Shown here piece after piece: positions 24,424 to 32,822 of a DNA stretch of 42,201 nucleotides; the first letter of the stretch is position 1; every line of letters begins with the position of its first letter. The DNA comes from DATEZO01 sp035255485 (lineage in GTDB: Bacteria; Pseudomonadota; Gammaproteobacteria; Burkholderiales; Burkholderiaceae_D). The notes beneath the pieces were generated by a model. That model saw nothing but the letters and a program-made list of their open reading frames with translations, made no database searches and had not been told where the DNA came from. Made by a program: the position numbers and the translations under genes. The stretch is from positions 1 to 42,201 of the forward strand of contig DATEZO010000315.1 of assembly GCA_035255485.1 (NCBI GenBank), read 5' to 3'.

Positions 24424-25437
24424 ATGCATAGTTCAGTTAAACCCGGTTCAATTACGATCATTTCGTACATCCTGATGGCAATTGCATTGCTTGTCATACT
24501 GCGTGTAGGTTTGCTGGGCGCTCTCTTTTCCGGGTTATTGGTGTATTCGCTGGTTCATTTGCTGGCACCGGCACTGGAAAGAAAAATCAGCAGTGCGCGC
24601 GCACGAATGATTGCTGCGGCGGGTTTGGGCATACTAGTTGTTACCATGTTGTCGCTGGCGATCTGGGGCGCCGTATCCTTTTTTCAAAGCGACGCTGGCA
24701 ATATTCATGTGCTACTGAAAAAAATGGCCGACATCATTGACGCATCGCGCAATCAGATTCCTGCATGGTTAAGAACACATCTGCCAGACGATGCAGAGGC
24801 GCTGAGAGAAATGATTGCCGTATGGCTGCGCGAGCATGCTGCCGAAGCGAAAATCATTGGTGAAGAAACGGGTCGCGCCTTTGCGCATATCCTGATCGGC
24901 ATGATCATCGGCGCAATGGTCGCAATGCGCGATGCAGGCAGAGATCCTGCCTATTTACCGCTGGCTGCAGCGCTGCGCGAGCGTATTGTTAATCTGAAGA
25001 ACGCGTTTCAGCAAATCGTCTTTGCGCAGGTCCGGATCGCAGCAATCAATGCGGTGCTGACTACAATTTACATCTTCGTCATATTGCCCATCAGCGGTAT
25101 TTCCCTGCCTTTATCCAAAAGCCTGATTGTGATTACTTTTGTTGCCGGTCTGTTACCGGTTATTGGCAATTTGATTTCGAATACCGTGCTGGTAATAGTC
25201 GCGATGTCACATTCCTTGCAGACGGCAATGTTTTCACTGCTGTTCTTGATCATTATCCATAAGCTCGAGTACTTTCTGAATGCACGGATTATCGGTTTTC
25301 ATATACAGGCTCGCGCATGGGAACTGCTGATCGCCATGCTACTCATGGAATCCATATTCGGTATGCCGGGCGTGATTGCGGCACCGGTATTCTATGCTTA
25401 CATCAAGAAGGAATTAATGGATCGTCAACTGGTATGA
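24424..25437 (+). CDS. AI-2E family (PerM/UPF0118) membrane protein
   Basis: Integral membrane protein of 337 residues with about seven or eight helices and the typical gap after the third helix (a soluble segment of about 85-150). The C-terminal half carries family stretches such as LPISGISLPLSKSLIVITFVAGLLPVIGNLISNT (about 218-251). The family includes transporters assigned to autoinducer-2 export and Na+/H+ antiport, so the real substrate should be left open. It is divergent from the diguanylate cyclase across a 221-base AT-rich promoter region and convergent with rmuC. No good ribosome-binding site is visible. Confidence 0.88.
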   Translation: MHSSVKPGSITIISYILMAIALLVILRVGLLGALFSGLLVYSLVHLLAPALERKISSARARMIAAAGLGILVVTMLSLAIWGAVSFFQSDAGNIHVLLKKMADIIDASRNQIPAWLRTHLPDDAEALREMIAVWLREHAAEAKIIGEETGRAFAHILIGMIIGAMVAMRDAGRDPAYLPLAAALRERIVNLKNAFQQIVFAQVRIAAINAVLTTIYIFVILPISGISLPLSKSLIVITFVAGLLPVIGNLISNTVLVIVAMSHSLQTAMFSLLFLIIIHKLEYFLNARIIGFHIQARAWELLIAMLLMESIFGMPGVIAAPVFYAYIKKELMDRQLV

Positions 25438-25471
25438 TGATTATGCAGTGCGAAAGTAGGGTTTGACACAA

Positions 25472-26926
25472 TTAATTTTTGCCGGCATCCGATACCTCCG
25501 GACCGAGAACGAATTGTGCAGCATCGCTCGGCAACGCTTCTACCGATTTCAGTTTTCGCGCCATCTGTCGACTACGGGTTTCCGCCTGTTCGATGTTTTT
25601 CGCGGCGCGCTCCAATGTGGTCTTGGTAGCCGCAAGTACATCGCCGAATTTACCGAATTCGGTCTTTACCGCGCCCAACACCTGCCAGACTTCGGACGAG
25701 CGTTTTTCCAGCGCCAACGTACGAAAACCCATTTGCAGGCTGTTCAGCAATGCCGAAAGCGTAGATGGTCCAGCGATGCTGACACGACAGGTCCGCTGCA
25801 ACTCATCCGCCAGGCCAGGGCGGCGCATCACTTCCGCATACAAACCTTCAGTAGGCAAAAAAAGAATGGCGAAATCGGTCGTCAGCGGCGGCGAGAGATA
25901 TTTATCGGCAATTTTTCTTGCTTCACCGCGCACTGCCCGTTCCAGTTCTCGTCCGGCCGATACGACTCCTTCGGCATCGGCCAGCTCGGCAGCTTCGATC
26001 AGGCGCTCATATTGTTCCTTCGGGAATTTTGCATCGATCGGCATCCATACCGGTAATCGGCATTCCTCCTGACCGGGTAGCTTGACTGCGAATTCAACCC
26101 GTTCGCCTGTGCCCGGCACGGTCTCTACATTTTTTGCATATTGGTCCGGCGTCAGAACCTGTTCCAGCAGCATTTCCAGCTGAACTTCACCCCATGTTCC
26201 GCGGGTCTTCACATTCGTCAGCACACGCTTCAGGTCGCCGACGCCAATCGCAAGCTGCTGCATTTCACCCAAACCCTGATGCACTTTCTCAAGCCGATCG
26301 GACACCAGCTTGAAAGATTCTCCAAGCCGCAGCTCCAATGTGGCATGCAGCTTTTCATCGACCGTTTTGCGCATTTCTTCAAGCCGCATACCGTTATCGG
26401 CCTGCAAATCCCTAATCTTCGTTTCAAGCGTCGTGCGGATTTCTGCCATGCGTTGCGCATTTGATTCGGTCAGGGTAGACAGCGTCAAATTAAGCGTATC
26501 GCCAAAACGCTTGAGCGTAATAGCCTGCTCTTCTCTGCCAGTTTGCGCCTGCAGCATAATCGCATGCCGCATCGCTTCCAACTGCCGGGCGTTGGCTTCA
26601 TTCAATTTACCGAGCTGTTGCGCAAAAATATCAATCTGGCTGTTCTGCAATGTTGCAACGCTTGTCAGTTGAGCAGTGAGCGTTTGCTGGAATTGCATCA
26701 GGTTCCCGCTTAATTCCTGGCGGTTACTCTGAGCACTGTCTTCTATTTGACTGCGCAGTTCACGTTCAATGTGTTCGCGATTCTGTTGTTGATGCTGCTG
26801 CAGGTCGCTTCGAAAGGTTGACAAATCCGATGCCATGCTCACGTTCCGTCCGCGCCGCAGCAGAATGATTTGCAGAATGATGACGCTACCAACAAGCATC
26901 AGGATAATAAGCTCTGCTCGGGTCAT
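25472..26926 (-). CDS. rmuC: DNA recombination protein RmuC
   Basis: Membrane-anchored putative nuclease-like protein that limits inversions at short repeats in Escherichia coli. Start placed at ATG 26926 (484 residues) because the anchor helix ELIILMLVGSVIILQIILL begins at once there; an ATG at 26974 would add 16 residues. A long coiled coil (about 35-215) leads into the RmuC core, seen in DLKRVLTNVKTRGTWGEVQLEMLLEQVL (about 232-259) and the later VWMPIDAKFPKEQYERL. The C-terminus again looks helical. Transcription is convergent with the AI-2E gene, 34 bases apart. Confidence 0.94.
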   Translation of the reverse strand: MTRAELIILMLVGSVIILQIILLRRGRNVSMASDLSTFRSDLQQHQQQNREHIERELRSQIEDSAQSNRQELSGNLMQFQQTLTAQLTSVATLQNSQIDIFAQQLGKLNEANARQLEAMRHAIMLQAQTGREEQAITLKRFGDTLNLTLSTLTESNAQRMAEIRTTLETKIRDLQADNGMRLEEMRKTVDEKLHATLELRLGESFKLVSDRLEKVHQGLGEMQQLAIGVGDLKRVLTNVKTRGTWGEVQLEMLLEQVLTPDQYAKNVETVPGTGERVEFAVKLPGQEECRLPVWMPIDAKFPKEQYERLIEAAELADAEGVVSAGRELERAVRGEARKIADKYLSPPLTTDFAILFLPTEGLYAEVMRRPGLADELQRTCRVSIAGPSTLSALLNSLQMGFRTLALEKRSSEVWQVLGAVKTEFGKFGDVLAATKTTLERAAKNIEQAETRSRQMARKLKSVEALPSDAAQFVLGPEVSDAGKN

Positions 26927-26974
26927 GGTCGTAATCCGATCGCTCCAATCAATACACTTCTCTATCGAAAACAT

Positions 26975-27519
26975 GGCAAATTATGCCAGCCATTTAGCCG
27001 TCATTTTGCTTTTTCGTACAGCATGAAATATACGCTGGCACAATTGCCGCCATCGTTTAACGTCAATGCATGCAAGACTATAAGAATCCTTTACACGTCA
27101 TCGCAGGATGATAGCGTATGCCAAAGCAAATGCACGTCTGCAACCAGACAATATTCCTTCATCCATACCATTTTTCACGAGGAACATCCTATCGGCCTGC
27201 TCGTTGCATTTCTCGAGTATCAATTCAACAAGACGTTGACTGTGTTGCATGCAAAACCAAACTTACTGGCCGAAAAAACATTTCCTTTCTCGCCATAAGG
27301 CTGTTGATACCCCTCAAGCCATCCCCAAGTCACAATTATTTTTACGTATTAAATCGCTACCATCGTCTTATACAGACCCACCGATCAGGTACTGATCATT
27401 CAAAAAATCCGGGCAGTTCAATCAAACGACAACAATTCATCAGCAGGGATGCAATAGGGGCAAATTAAAACGGTAACCGATTGCTTGTTTATTGCAATTG
27501 GCGAAGTGCTGGACGGCAT
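26975..27519. other. Intergenic region upstream of the polysaccharide cluster (545 bases)
   Basis: AT-rich, with no supported gene. Small frames here lack ribosome-binding sites. It should contain the cluster's main promoter: TATACA (27369-27374) is a plausible -10, followed 8 bases later by the palindrome at 27383-27397. No JUMPstart or ops-like GGCGGTAG element was found. Confidence 0.5.
27383..27397. promoter_or_regulatory. Palindrome GATCAG-GTA-CTGATC, candidate operator
   Basis: A perfect 6-3-6 inverted repeat directly downstream of a possible -10 hexamer (TATACA at 27369-27374) and 120-odd bases before the first polysaccharide gene. The position suits a repressor site overlapping the start of transcription. 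The regulator is unknown. Confidence 0.35.
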
Positions 27520-28923
27520 ATGCAGGGTTTAATTTGCAGAAATTCCACGCAACTGGAATTTACCATGCGTTTGATGGATATGACGGCACTGATAATGGCG
27601 GGGCAGCTTGCAGGTTTGCTCCATTTCCACACGCCGCTGATCAATGCTGCACCGGTCCATACCATTCTTCTGTATTTCTGCTGCGCGCTTGCTTTTTTAC
27701 TGTTTCCGCAGCTTGGAATCTATACCTCATGGCGTGGCCGTTCCGTCCTCGCGATGTTCATGCAGCTTGTCGCATCATGGGGTGTCGTACTGTTGATTGG
27801 CGTTGTGTTCAGCTTCATGATCCATCATGTCGGGGCCTTATCCCGCTTATGGATTCTTTACTGGTATCTGTTAACCATTCTTTTTCTTGTCTGCTCGCGG
27901 GCGATCGTGCATTCGATTCTTCGTTACATTCGAAGAAAAGGATTGAATAAAAAGCACGTCATTATCGTAGGTTACGGTCCGGTCGGAAGAGAAATGCATC
28001 GACGGGCTTTGCAACAAAATTGGTTTGGCTATGAAGTAAAAGCAGTGCATGCCGATGCGGAAGATGCAATGTATCTTGACGACACCATGATGCGCATCGA
28101 ATCACTGGGAGCCATTTCCGACTTTATGGCATCGAACCAAGTCGACGAAATATGGATCACCTTGCCAATGTGCGCCTCGGCGCAATTGCGCCAGCTTCAA
28201 TATCTGCTACGAAATGCATTGGTCGATATCCGGTGGATGCCAGATACATTAAGCATGCAAATGCTCAGTAGCAGGATGATCGATTTTCTCGGATTCCCGG
28301 CTGTCGATCTCAATCAGCCGGTATCAAACGGCATGAGTGGTATCGTCAAGAACCTGTTCGACAAGATATTTGCGCTGATCACACTTGTGTTACTGGCTCC
28401 GCTATTTGCCGTCATCGCCGTATGCATCAAATCTTCTTCGCCTGGTCCGGTATTTTTTACTCAGCCCAGACTTGGCCTTAACGGAAAAAAGTTCAATGTC
28501 TATAAATTCCGAAGCATGAAAGTGCATCAGGAACATGGCACCGTCACGCAAGCGACGCAGAACGACCCGCGCCTCACCAAAATCGGGCAGTTCATCAGAC
28601 GTACCAGCCTTGATGAGCTGCCGCAGTTTATCAATGTGCTGAAAGGCGAAATGTCAGTCGTTGGTCCTCGTCCGCATGCATTGCAGCACAACGAAATGTA
28701 CAAGGATTTGCTGGAAGTTTACATGCTGCGACATCGTGTCAAGCCAGGCATCACGGGCTGGGCGCAAATTCATGGTTATCGCGGAGAAACGGATACCGTC
28801 GACAAGATGGCCAAACGTGTGCAATTTGATCTCCATTACATCCAGAACTGGTCGCTATGGATGGATGTACGCATCATCATCTGGACTGCTTTTAAAGGGT
28901 GGACTGGGAAAAATGCATATTGA
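27520..28923 (+). CDS. Undecaprenyl-phosphate sugar-1-phosphate transferase (WcaJ-type)
   Basis: Starts polysaccharide repeat-unit synthesis by moving a sugar-1-phosphate (often glucose) onto undecaprenyl phosphate at the inner membrane. From the ATG at 27520 it has 467 residues; 27565 is an alternative, and neither start has a strong ribosome-binding site. Four N-terminal helices (to about 125) precede a Rossmann-like CoA-binding_3 region (KHVIIVGYGPVGREM, about 143-157). The C-terminal catalytic domain begins with a helix near 280-300 and has FKxR-like YKFRSMKVH (about 327-335) and LRRTSLDELPQFINVLKGEMSVVGPRPH-type sequence (about 355-385). It is the first gene of the cluster, as in other WcaJ/EpsE-led loci. 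Confidence 0.93.
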   Translation: MQGLICRNSTQLEFTMRLMDMTALIMAGQLAGLLHFHTPLINAAPVHTILLYFCCALAFLLFPQLGIYTSWRGRSVLAMFMQLVASWGVVLLIGVVFSFMIHHVGALSRLWILYWYLLTILFLVCSRAIVHSILRYIRRKGLNKKHVIIVGYGPVGREMHRRALQQNWFGYEVKAVHADAEDAMYLDDTMMRIESLGAISDFMASNQVDEIWITLPMCASAQLRQLQYLLRNALVDIRWMPDTLSMQMLSSRMIDFLGFPAVDLNQPVSNGMSGIVKNLFDKIFALITLVLLAPLFAVIAVCIKSSSPGPVFFTQPRLGLNGKKFNVYKFRSMKVHQEHGTVTQATQNDPRLTKIGQFIRRTSLDELPQFINVLKGEMSVVGPRPHALQHNEMYKDLLEVYMLRHRVKPGITGWAQIHGYRGETDTVDKMAKRVQFDLHYIQNWSLWMDVRIIIWTAFKGWTGKNAY

Positions 28924-29092
28924 AAAATTTCTGCATGACGGGATTGGATATATCCAGATACGGCATGGCAGCAGTATTGTCGCACCCGTAAGAAAAATAT
29001 GAGCTGGCTGGATTTTACAACCATCTGTTTTGCAAAAGTTACCCAGGATATTTACCGCATCACCATTCGTAGCATTATTTAAAGGTTGAACC

Positions 29093-30259
29093 ATGACGAT
29101 ACATCCGCAAGTTTTTGCTGGCAAAGATTCCCAGCGCACAGGCGCGGCTCCCAAAGTCGCCTTGATTACAGGTGTAAGCGGACAGGACGGCGGATATCTT
29201 GCGGAATTACTGCTCAATAAAGGGTATGTAGTGTACGGCATAAAGCGTCGCACCTCGATGTTCAATACGGATCGGCTTGCATGTCTGACTCGTGCGCAGC
29301 GCGAGGAGCCACACCGTTTTATCCTGTATCACGGCGATATGACGAGTTCATCCGGCCTGTTTCGCATCATCCAGCAGACACAACCGGACGAGATCTATAA
29401 CCTGGCAGCACAAAGCGAGGTTGCTTATTCTTTTGACGAACCCGAATACACGGCGGATTCTGATGCACTCGGCCCATTACGCATTCTTGAAGCAATTCGC
29501 AAACTCGGATTGCAGGGGAAGACGCGTTTTTACCAGGCATCAACCTCGGAACTGTTTGGGCGTGCACAAGAAACACCGCAGAGTGAAACGACACCCTTCT
29601 ACCCCCGCAGCCCGTATGCAGTAGCCAAACTGTACGCGTACTGGATCACGGTGAATTACCGCGAGGCATACGGAATGTACGCCTGTAACGGCATTCTATT
29701 CAATCATGAGTCGCCGCTGCGAAGAGAAAATTTTGTCACACGCAAGATTACCCGTGCCATGGGACGTATTGCGCTCGGTCTGCAGAGCTGCGTCCATCTG
29801 GGCAATCTGGATGTCAAGCGGGACTGGGGACATGCACGCGACTATGTCGAAATGCAATGGCTGATGCTGCAGCAAGACGAACCAGAGGATTTCGTCATCG
29901 CAACCGGCATTCAATACAGTGTACGAGATTTCGTCAATGCAGCAGCAGCGGAGCTAGGTATGGTGTTGCACTGGCAGGGAGAAGGCACGAATGAAATTGG
30001 TACCGTAGTCGACCCTGGGCCTTATGGCGGCGCACAACGAGGGCAAGTCATCGTGCGGGCGGATTCCCGATATTTTCGCCCGTCAGAAGTTGTCGCCGTA
30101 CTCGGCGACCCTACCAAGGCGCATGTGAAACTAGGCTGGGAATCCTCCACCACGTTTGAGCAACTGGTGCGGGAAATGGTAACCACCGACCTTAATGACC
30201 TTCTCAGGAATACTCAAATAAATCGAGCTGCCGAAAATACCTGCGTATTCGACTTCTAA
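29093..30259 (+). CDS. gmd: GDP-mannose 4,6-dehydratase
   Basis: Converts GDP-D-mannose to GDP-4-keto-6-deoxy-D-mannose, the first step to GDP-L-fucose or other deoxy sugars. 388 residues. The Rossmann motif GVSGQDG is at 27-33, NADP-binding RRTSMF at 52-57, and the catalytic set is Thr/Glu in STSELFG (150-156) with YxxxK at Tyr175 and Lys179. The normally conserved His of the AAQSH segment is Glu109 here (AAQSEVAYSF). Start supported by AAAGG upstream. It lies before fcl, giving the standard gmd-fcl pair. Confidence 0.96.
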   Translation: MTIHPQVFAGKDSQRTGAAPKVALITGVSGQDGGYLAELLLNKGYVVYGIKRRTSMFNTDRLACLTRAQREEPHRFILYHGDMTSSSGLFRIIQQTQPDEIYNLAAQSEVAYSFDEPEYTADSDALGPLRILEAIRKLGLQGKTRFYQASTSELFGRAQETPQSETTPFYPRSPYAVAKLYAYWITVNYREAYGMYACNGILFNHESPLRRENFVTRKITRAMGRIALGLQSCVHLGNLDVKRDWGHARDYVEMQWLMLQQDEPEDFVIATGIQYSVRDFVNAAAAELGMVLHWQGEGTNEIGTVVDPGPYGGAQRGQVIVRADSRYFRPSEVVAVLGDPTKAHVKLGWESSTTFEQLVREMVTTDLNDLLRNTQINRAAENTCVFDF

Positions 30260-30353
30260 AAAATTCCACCGTATCCAGGTCGCACCCCCTACGGTAAGCA
30301 CGTACAAATTTCAATCGACATTACTGCTGTCATCTACACGCAAAGAGGAAAAC

Positions 30354-31340
30354 ATGAAAACCAATTCGCAGAAGCGTATTTATGTAGCAGGTCATCGCGG
30401 TCTGGTTGGATCGGCTATCGTTCGTGCATTACATCGGCGCGGTTATGCCAATATCGTAATGCGCACTCATGCGGAATTGGAATTAACCGACCAGGCTCAA
30501 GTTCGGGAATTCTTTGCATCGGAAAAAATTGACGAAGTATATCTGGCAGCCGCCCGCGTCGGCGGCATCCATGCAAATAACACCTACCCAGCAGAATTCA
30601 TCTACGCAAACACCATTGTGCAGGCCAATGTCATTCACGAAGCATGGCGCAGTGGCATAAATAAATTGTTGTTTCTGGGTTCTTCATGCATCTATCCACG
30701 TCTGGCTGACCAGCCGATCAAGGAAGAATATTTAATGAATGGAGCCCTGGAACCGACTAACGAACCGTATGCCGTCGCAAAAATCGCCGGAATCAAAATG
30801 TGTGAAAGCTATAACCGCCAATACGGCACGGATTATCGCAGCGTCATGCCGACCAATCTGTATGGCCCTGGCGATAATTACCATGCTGAAAACAGCCATG
30901 TTATCCCGGCCTTGATCCGCCGTTTTCATGAAGCAAAAATCAGCGCCGCCGAAAAGGTTGTCATATGGGGCTCAGGTACACCGCGGCGGGAATTCCTGTA
31001 TGTCGATGACATGGCTGATGCATGCGTCCACGTGATGGAACTTAGTCAAAACCTCTACGCCTCGAATACGCTGCCGTCGCTGTCCCATATCAATGTCGGC
31101 GCCGGCATCGACGTCACCATTGGCGAAATTGCAGCGCTGATTGGCAGGGTAGTCGGATACGAAGGAAAAATCGAATTCGATGCAAGCAAACCGGATGGCA
31201 CCCCCCGTAAATTAATGGATAGCAGCAAATTGCTGTCATTGGGATGGATGCCAAAAATGTCCTTGCTGGAAGGAATAATCGAGACTTATCGTCAATTTGA
31301 ATTGACGCAAACCTATTCTTGCATGGAAGTTGCTGCGTAA
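30354..31340 (+). CDS. fcl: GDP-L-fucose synthase
   Basis: Epimerase-reductase that turns the Gmd product into GDP-L-fucose, using NADPH. 328 residues. GHRGLVG at 13-19 is the nucleotide-binding loop; GSSCIYP (109-115) supplies the active-site Ser and Cys; Tyr139 and Lys143 form YxxxK; the MPTNLYGPGDNYH segment follows near 165. AGAGG lies before the ATG. The 94-base gap after gmd contains a weak ACCGTA/TACGGT hairpin. With gmd it shows that the polymer is likely to contain L-fucose or a derivative. Confidence 0.96.
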   Translation: MKTNSQKRIYVAGHRGLVGSAIVRALHRRGYANIVMRTHAELELTDQAQVREFFASEKIDEVYLAAARVGGIHANNTYPAEFIYANTIVQANVIHEAWRSGINKLLFLGSSCIYPRLADQPIKEEYLMNGALEPTNEPYAVAKIAGIKMCESYNRQYGTDYRSVMPTNLYGPGDNYHAENSHVIPALIRRFHEAKISAAEKVVIWGSGTPRREFLYVDDMADACVHVMELSQNLYASNTLPSLSHINVGAGIDVTIGEIAALIGRVVGYEGKIEFDASKPDGTPRKLMDSSKLLSLGWMPKMSLLEGIIETYRQFELTQTYSCMEVAA

Positions 31341-31351
31341 ATAATGAGCGT

Positions 31352-31397
31352 CCCGACTGAAGCAAATCACTCAGCATCCATCAGCAACTGAGTCGGG
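31352..31397 (+). promoter_or_regulatory. Two overlapping, mutually exclusive hairpins before wzy-like gene
   Basis: CCCGACT (31352-31358) pairs with AGTCGGG (31391-31397), while ACTCAG (31369-31374) pairs with CTGAGT (31388-31393). The two right arms share AGT, so full pairing of both is not possible. They fill the 84-base gap between fcl and the next gene. An intra-operon attenuator or translation switch is possible but unproven. Confidence 0.35.
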
Positions 31398-31424
31398 GAA
31401 TGCAGGTTTAAGTTGAAGGTACCT

Positions 31425-32822
31425 ATGGTGCTATTTAATACAATTGCCGTAACACTATTATCTTTGATAGCAATTCCGATCATTATCGGAATTAGCCTTA
31501 AGGACCCAAAAATCATTGCTTTGTCATTAATTGGCGTACTTTTTCTATTTTCCTCTTCTTCCTGGGGACAACTGCAGGTCGAAAATACCATTTATTCCCG
31601 CGGCTCAGGTCAATTGTCCTTTTCTTTAATTAATCTATTTCTGTTCATCGCTGGAGCAGCACTGTTGATTAGGAAGCTGGTCGATCCATCATATCCAAAA
31701 CTTGCTCCACCTCTATCAAACTATTTTCTGGGCTTTATTTTTTTACTTCTTGCTCACGTATTGGTTGGCATGTTTTCAGGAGTCGACATTCTTGTATCGC
31801 TTGGCTATACGGGCATTATCAATATCCTGAACATGATGGTATTCATGTATCTGGCGATCATGGCATTCAGGCAGGAGAAAGATCGTAATAAATTATTGGC
31901 GGCCATTATCATGCTAGCCGGTATTCGGGCGTTATTTGGCATAACAAGGTTCATTTGGTTTGGCGGCGATACGGCGAATCCCTACAGAAATTTCGAGGGG
32001 TTGGATATCAAGATCGTTTTTTTCGATATGTCGGACAATTTTGTTGCAAGCCTTGCGGCATTTTGTGCGGCTTGGCTTATCACATCTCCCGGAGTGCGGC
32101 TGTCAATGATAAAGCGTTTGGCGCTATACGGATTCCTAGCTTTGGAAATTGCTGCAGTAGCATTATCCTTTAGACGTGCTTCGCTTATCGGATTGGCACT
32201 CATGTTCGCCTTTCTGTTTTACAGGCTACCAGCAAAAAAGCGTATCCAATCACTCCTTATGGCAGGGGTGATTCTGACAGTCACCGCACTAGTATTTTTC
32301 CAGCAGCGCCTCCAGTTTTCTTCTCATGGCGCAGGCAATGTGATTACTTCGCTTATCTATGATATTTCGCCAGAAAAAAGCCTGAGCTCCGGCAATCGAT
32401 TTTATGAATTATGGGCAGCTGCAAAAAGTGTTGAAGGCAATTGGCTGTTAGGGCTCGGCACATGGGGAACATTCACGGGGGATCAGGAAATACTGGACTA
32501 CCATTTTGGGAAATTCGATTTCATTCACAGCGGATTCGGCCACATCATCCTCAAGACAGGCTTGGTTGGACTGATACTATTCTCTGGACTATTGATCAAG
32601 TTCATGAGGTACTACTTCAAGCACTGCAATCATGTAACTGGAAATGCGCGCTTGCTGGCAGATGCCGGTTTTGCAGGGTTCCTGTTCTGGCTTCCGACAT
32701 TATTGATCGGTACCCCAATTATCGAATTCCGAACCATGCTGCTTATCGGACTGACACTTGCCCTTCCTTTTATTGCCGTGGGCCTGAAAAATCATCGAAC
32801 CTCCAATTATGCTTTTACGTAA
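31425..32822 (+). CDS. O-antigen polymerase/ligase-like membrane protein (Wzy-type)
   Basis: Polytopic inner-membrane protein of 465 residues, with about 11-12 helices, that would polymerise lipid-linked repeat units or ligate them. Start chosen at ATG 31425, with GAAGG upstream; a TTG at 31413 is the alternative. The large periplasmic loop near residues 310-360 has the Wzy_C style GNRFYELWAAAKSVEGNWLLGLGTWGTF...HSGFGHIILKTGLVGL, with the conserved His before a Gly-rich helix. Low sequence conservation is normal for the family. It overlaps the flippase start by 14 bases. Polymerase is favoured over ligase because of the cluster position next to wzx. Confidence 0.85.
   Translation: MVLFNTIAVTLLSLIAIPIIIGISLKDPKIIALSLIGVLFLFSSSSWGQLQVENTIYSRGSGQLSFSLINLFLFIAGAALLIRKLVDPSYPKLAPPLSNYFLGFIFLLLAHVLVGMFSGVDILVSLGYTGIINILNMMVFMYLAIMAFRQEKDRNKLLAAIIMLAGIRALFGITRFIWFGGDTANPYRNFEGLDIKIVFFDMSDNFVASLAAFCAAWLITSPGVRLSMIKRLALYGFLALEIAAVALSFRRASLIGLALMFAFLFYRLPAKKRIQSLLMAGVILTVTALVFFQQRLQFSSHGAGNVITSLIYDISPEKSLSSGNRFYELWAAAKSVEGNWLLGLGTWGTFTGDQEILDYHFGKFDFIHSGFGHIILKTGLVGLILFSGLLIKFMRYYFKHCNHVTGNARLLADAGFAGFLFWLPTLLIGTPIIEFRTMLLIGLTLALPFIAVGLKNHRTSNYAFT

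Noticed and set aside
24424..25437. Assignment as an autoinducer-2 exporter
   Set aside because: The family name is historical and no quorum-sensing gene is nearby; only family membership is claimed.
26975..27519. JUMPstart/ops element expected before a polysaccharide operon
   Set aside because: No GGCGGTAG or related sequence found.
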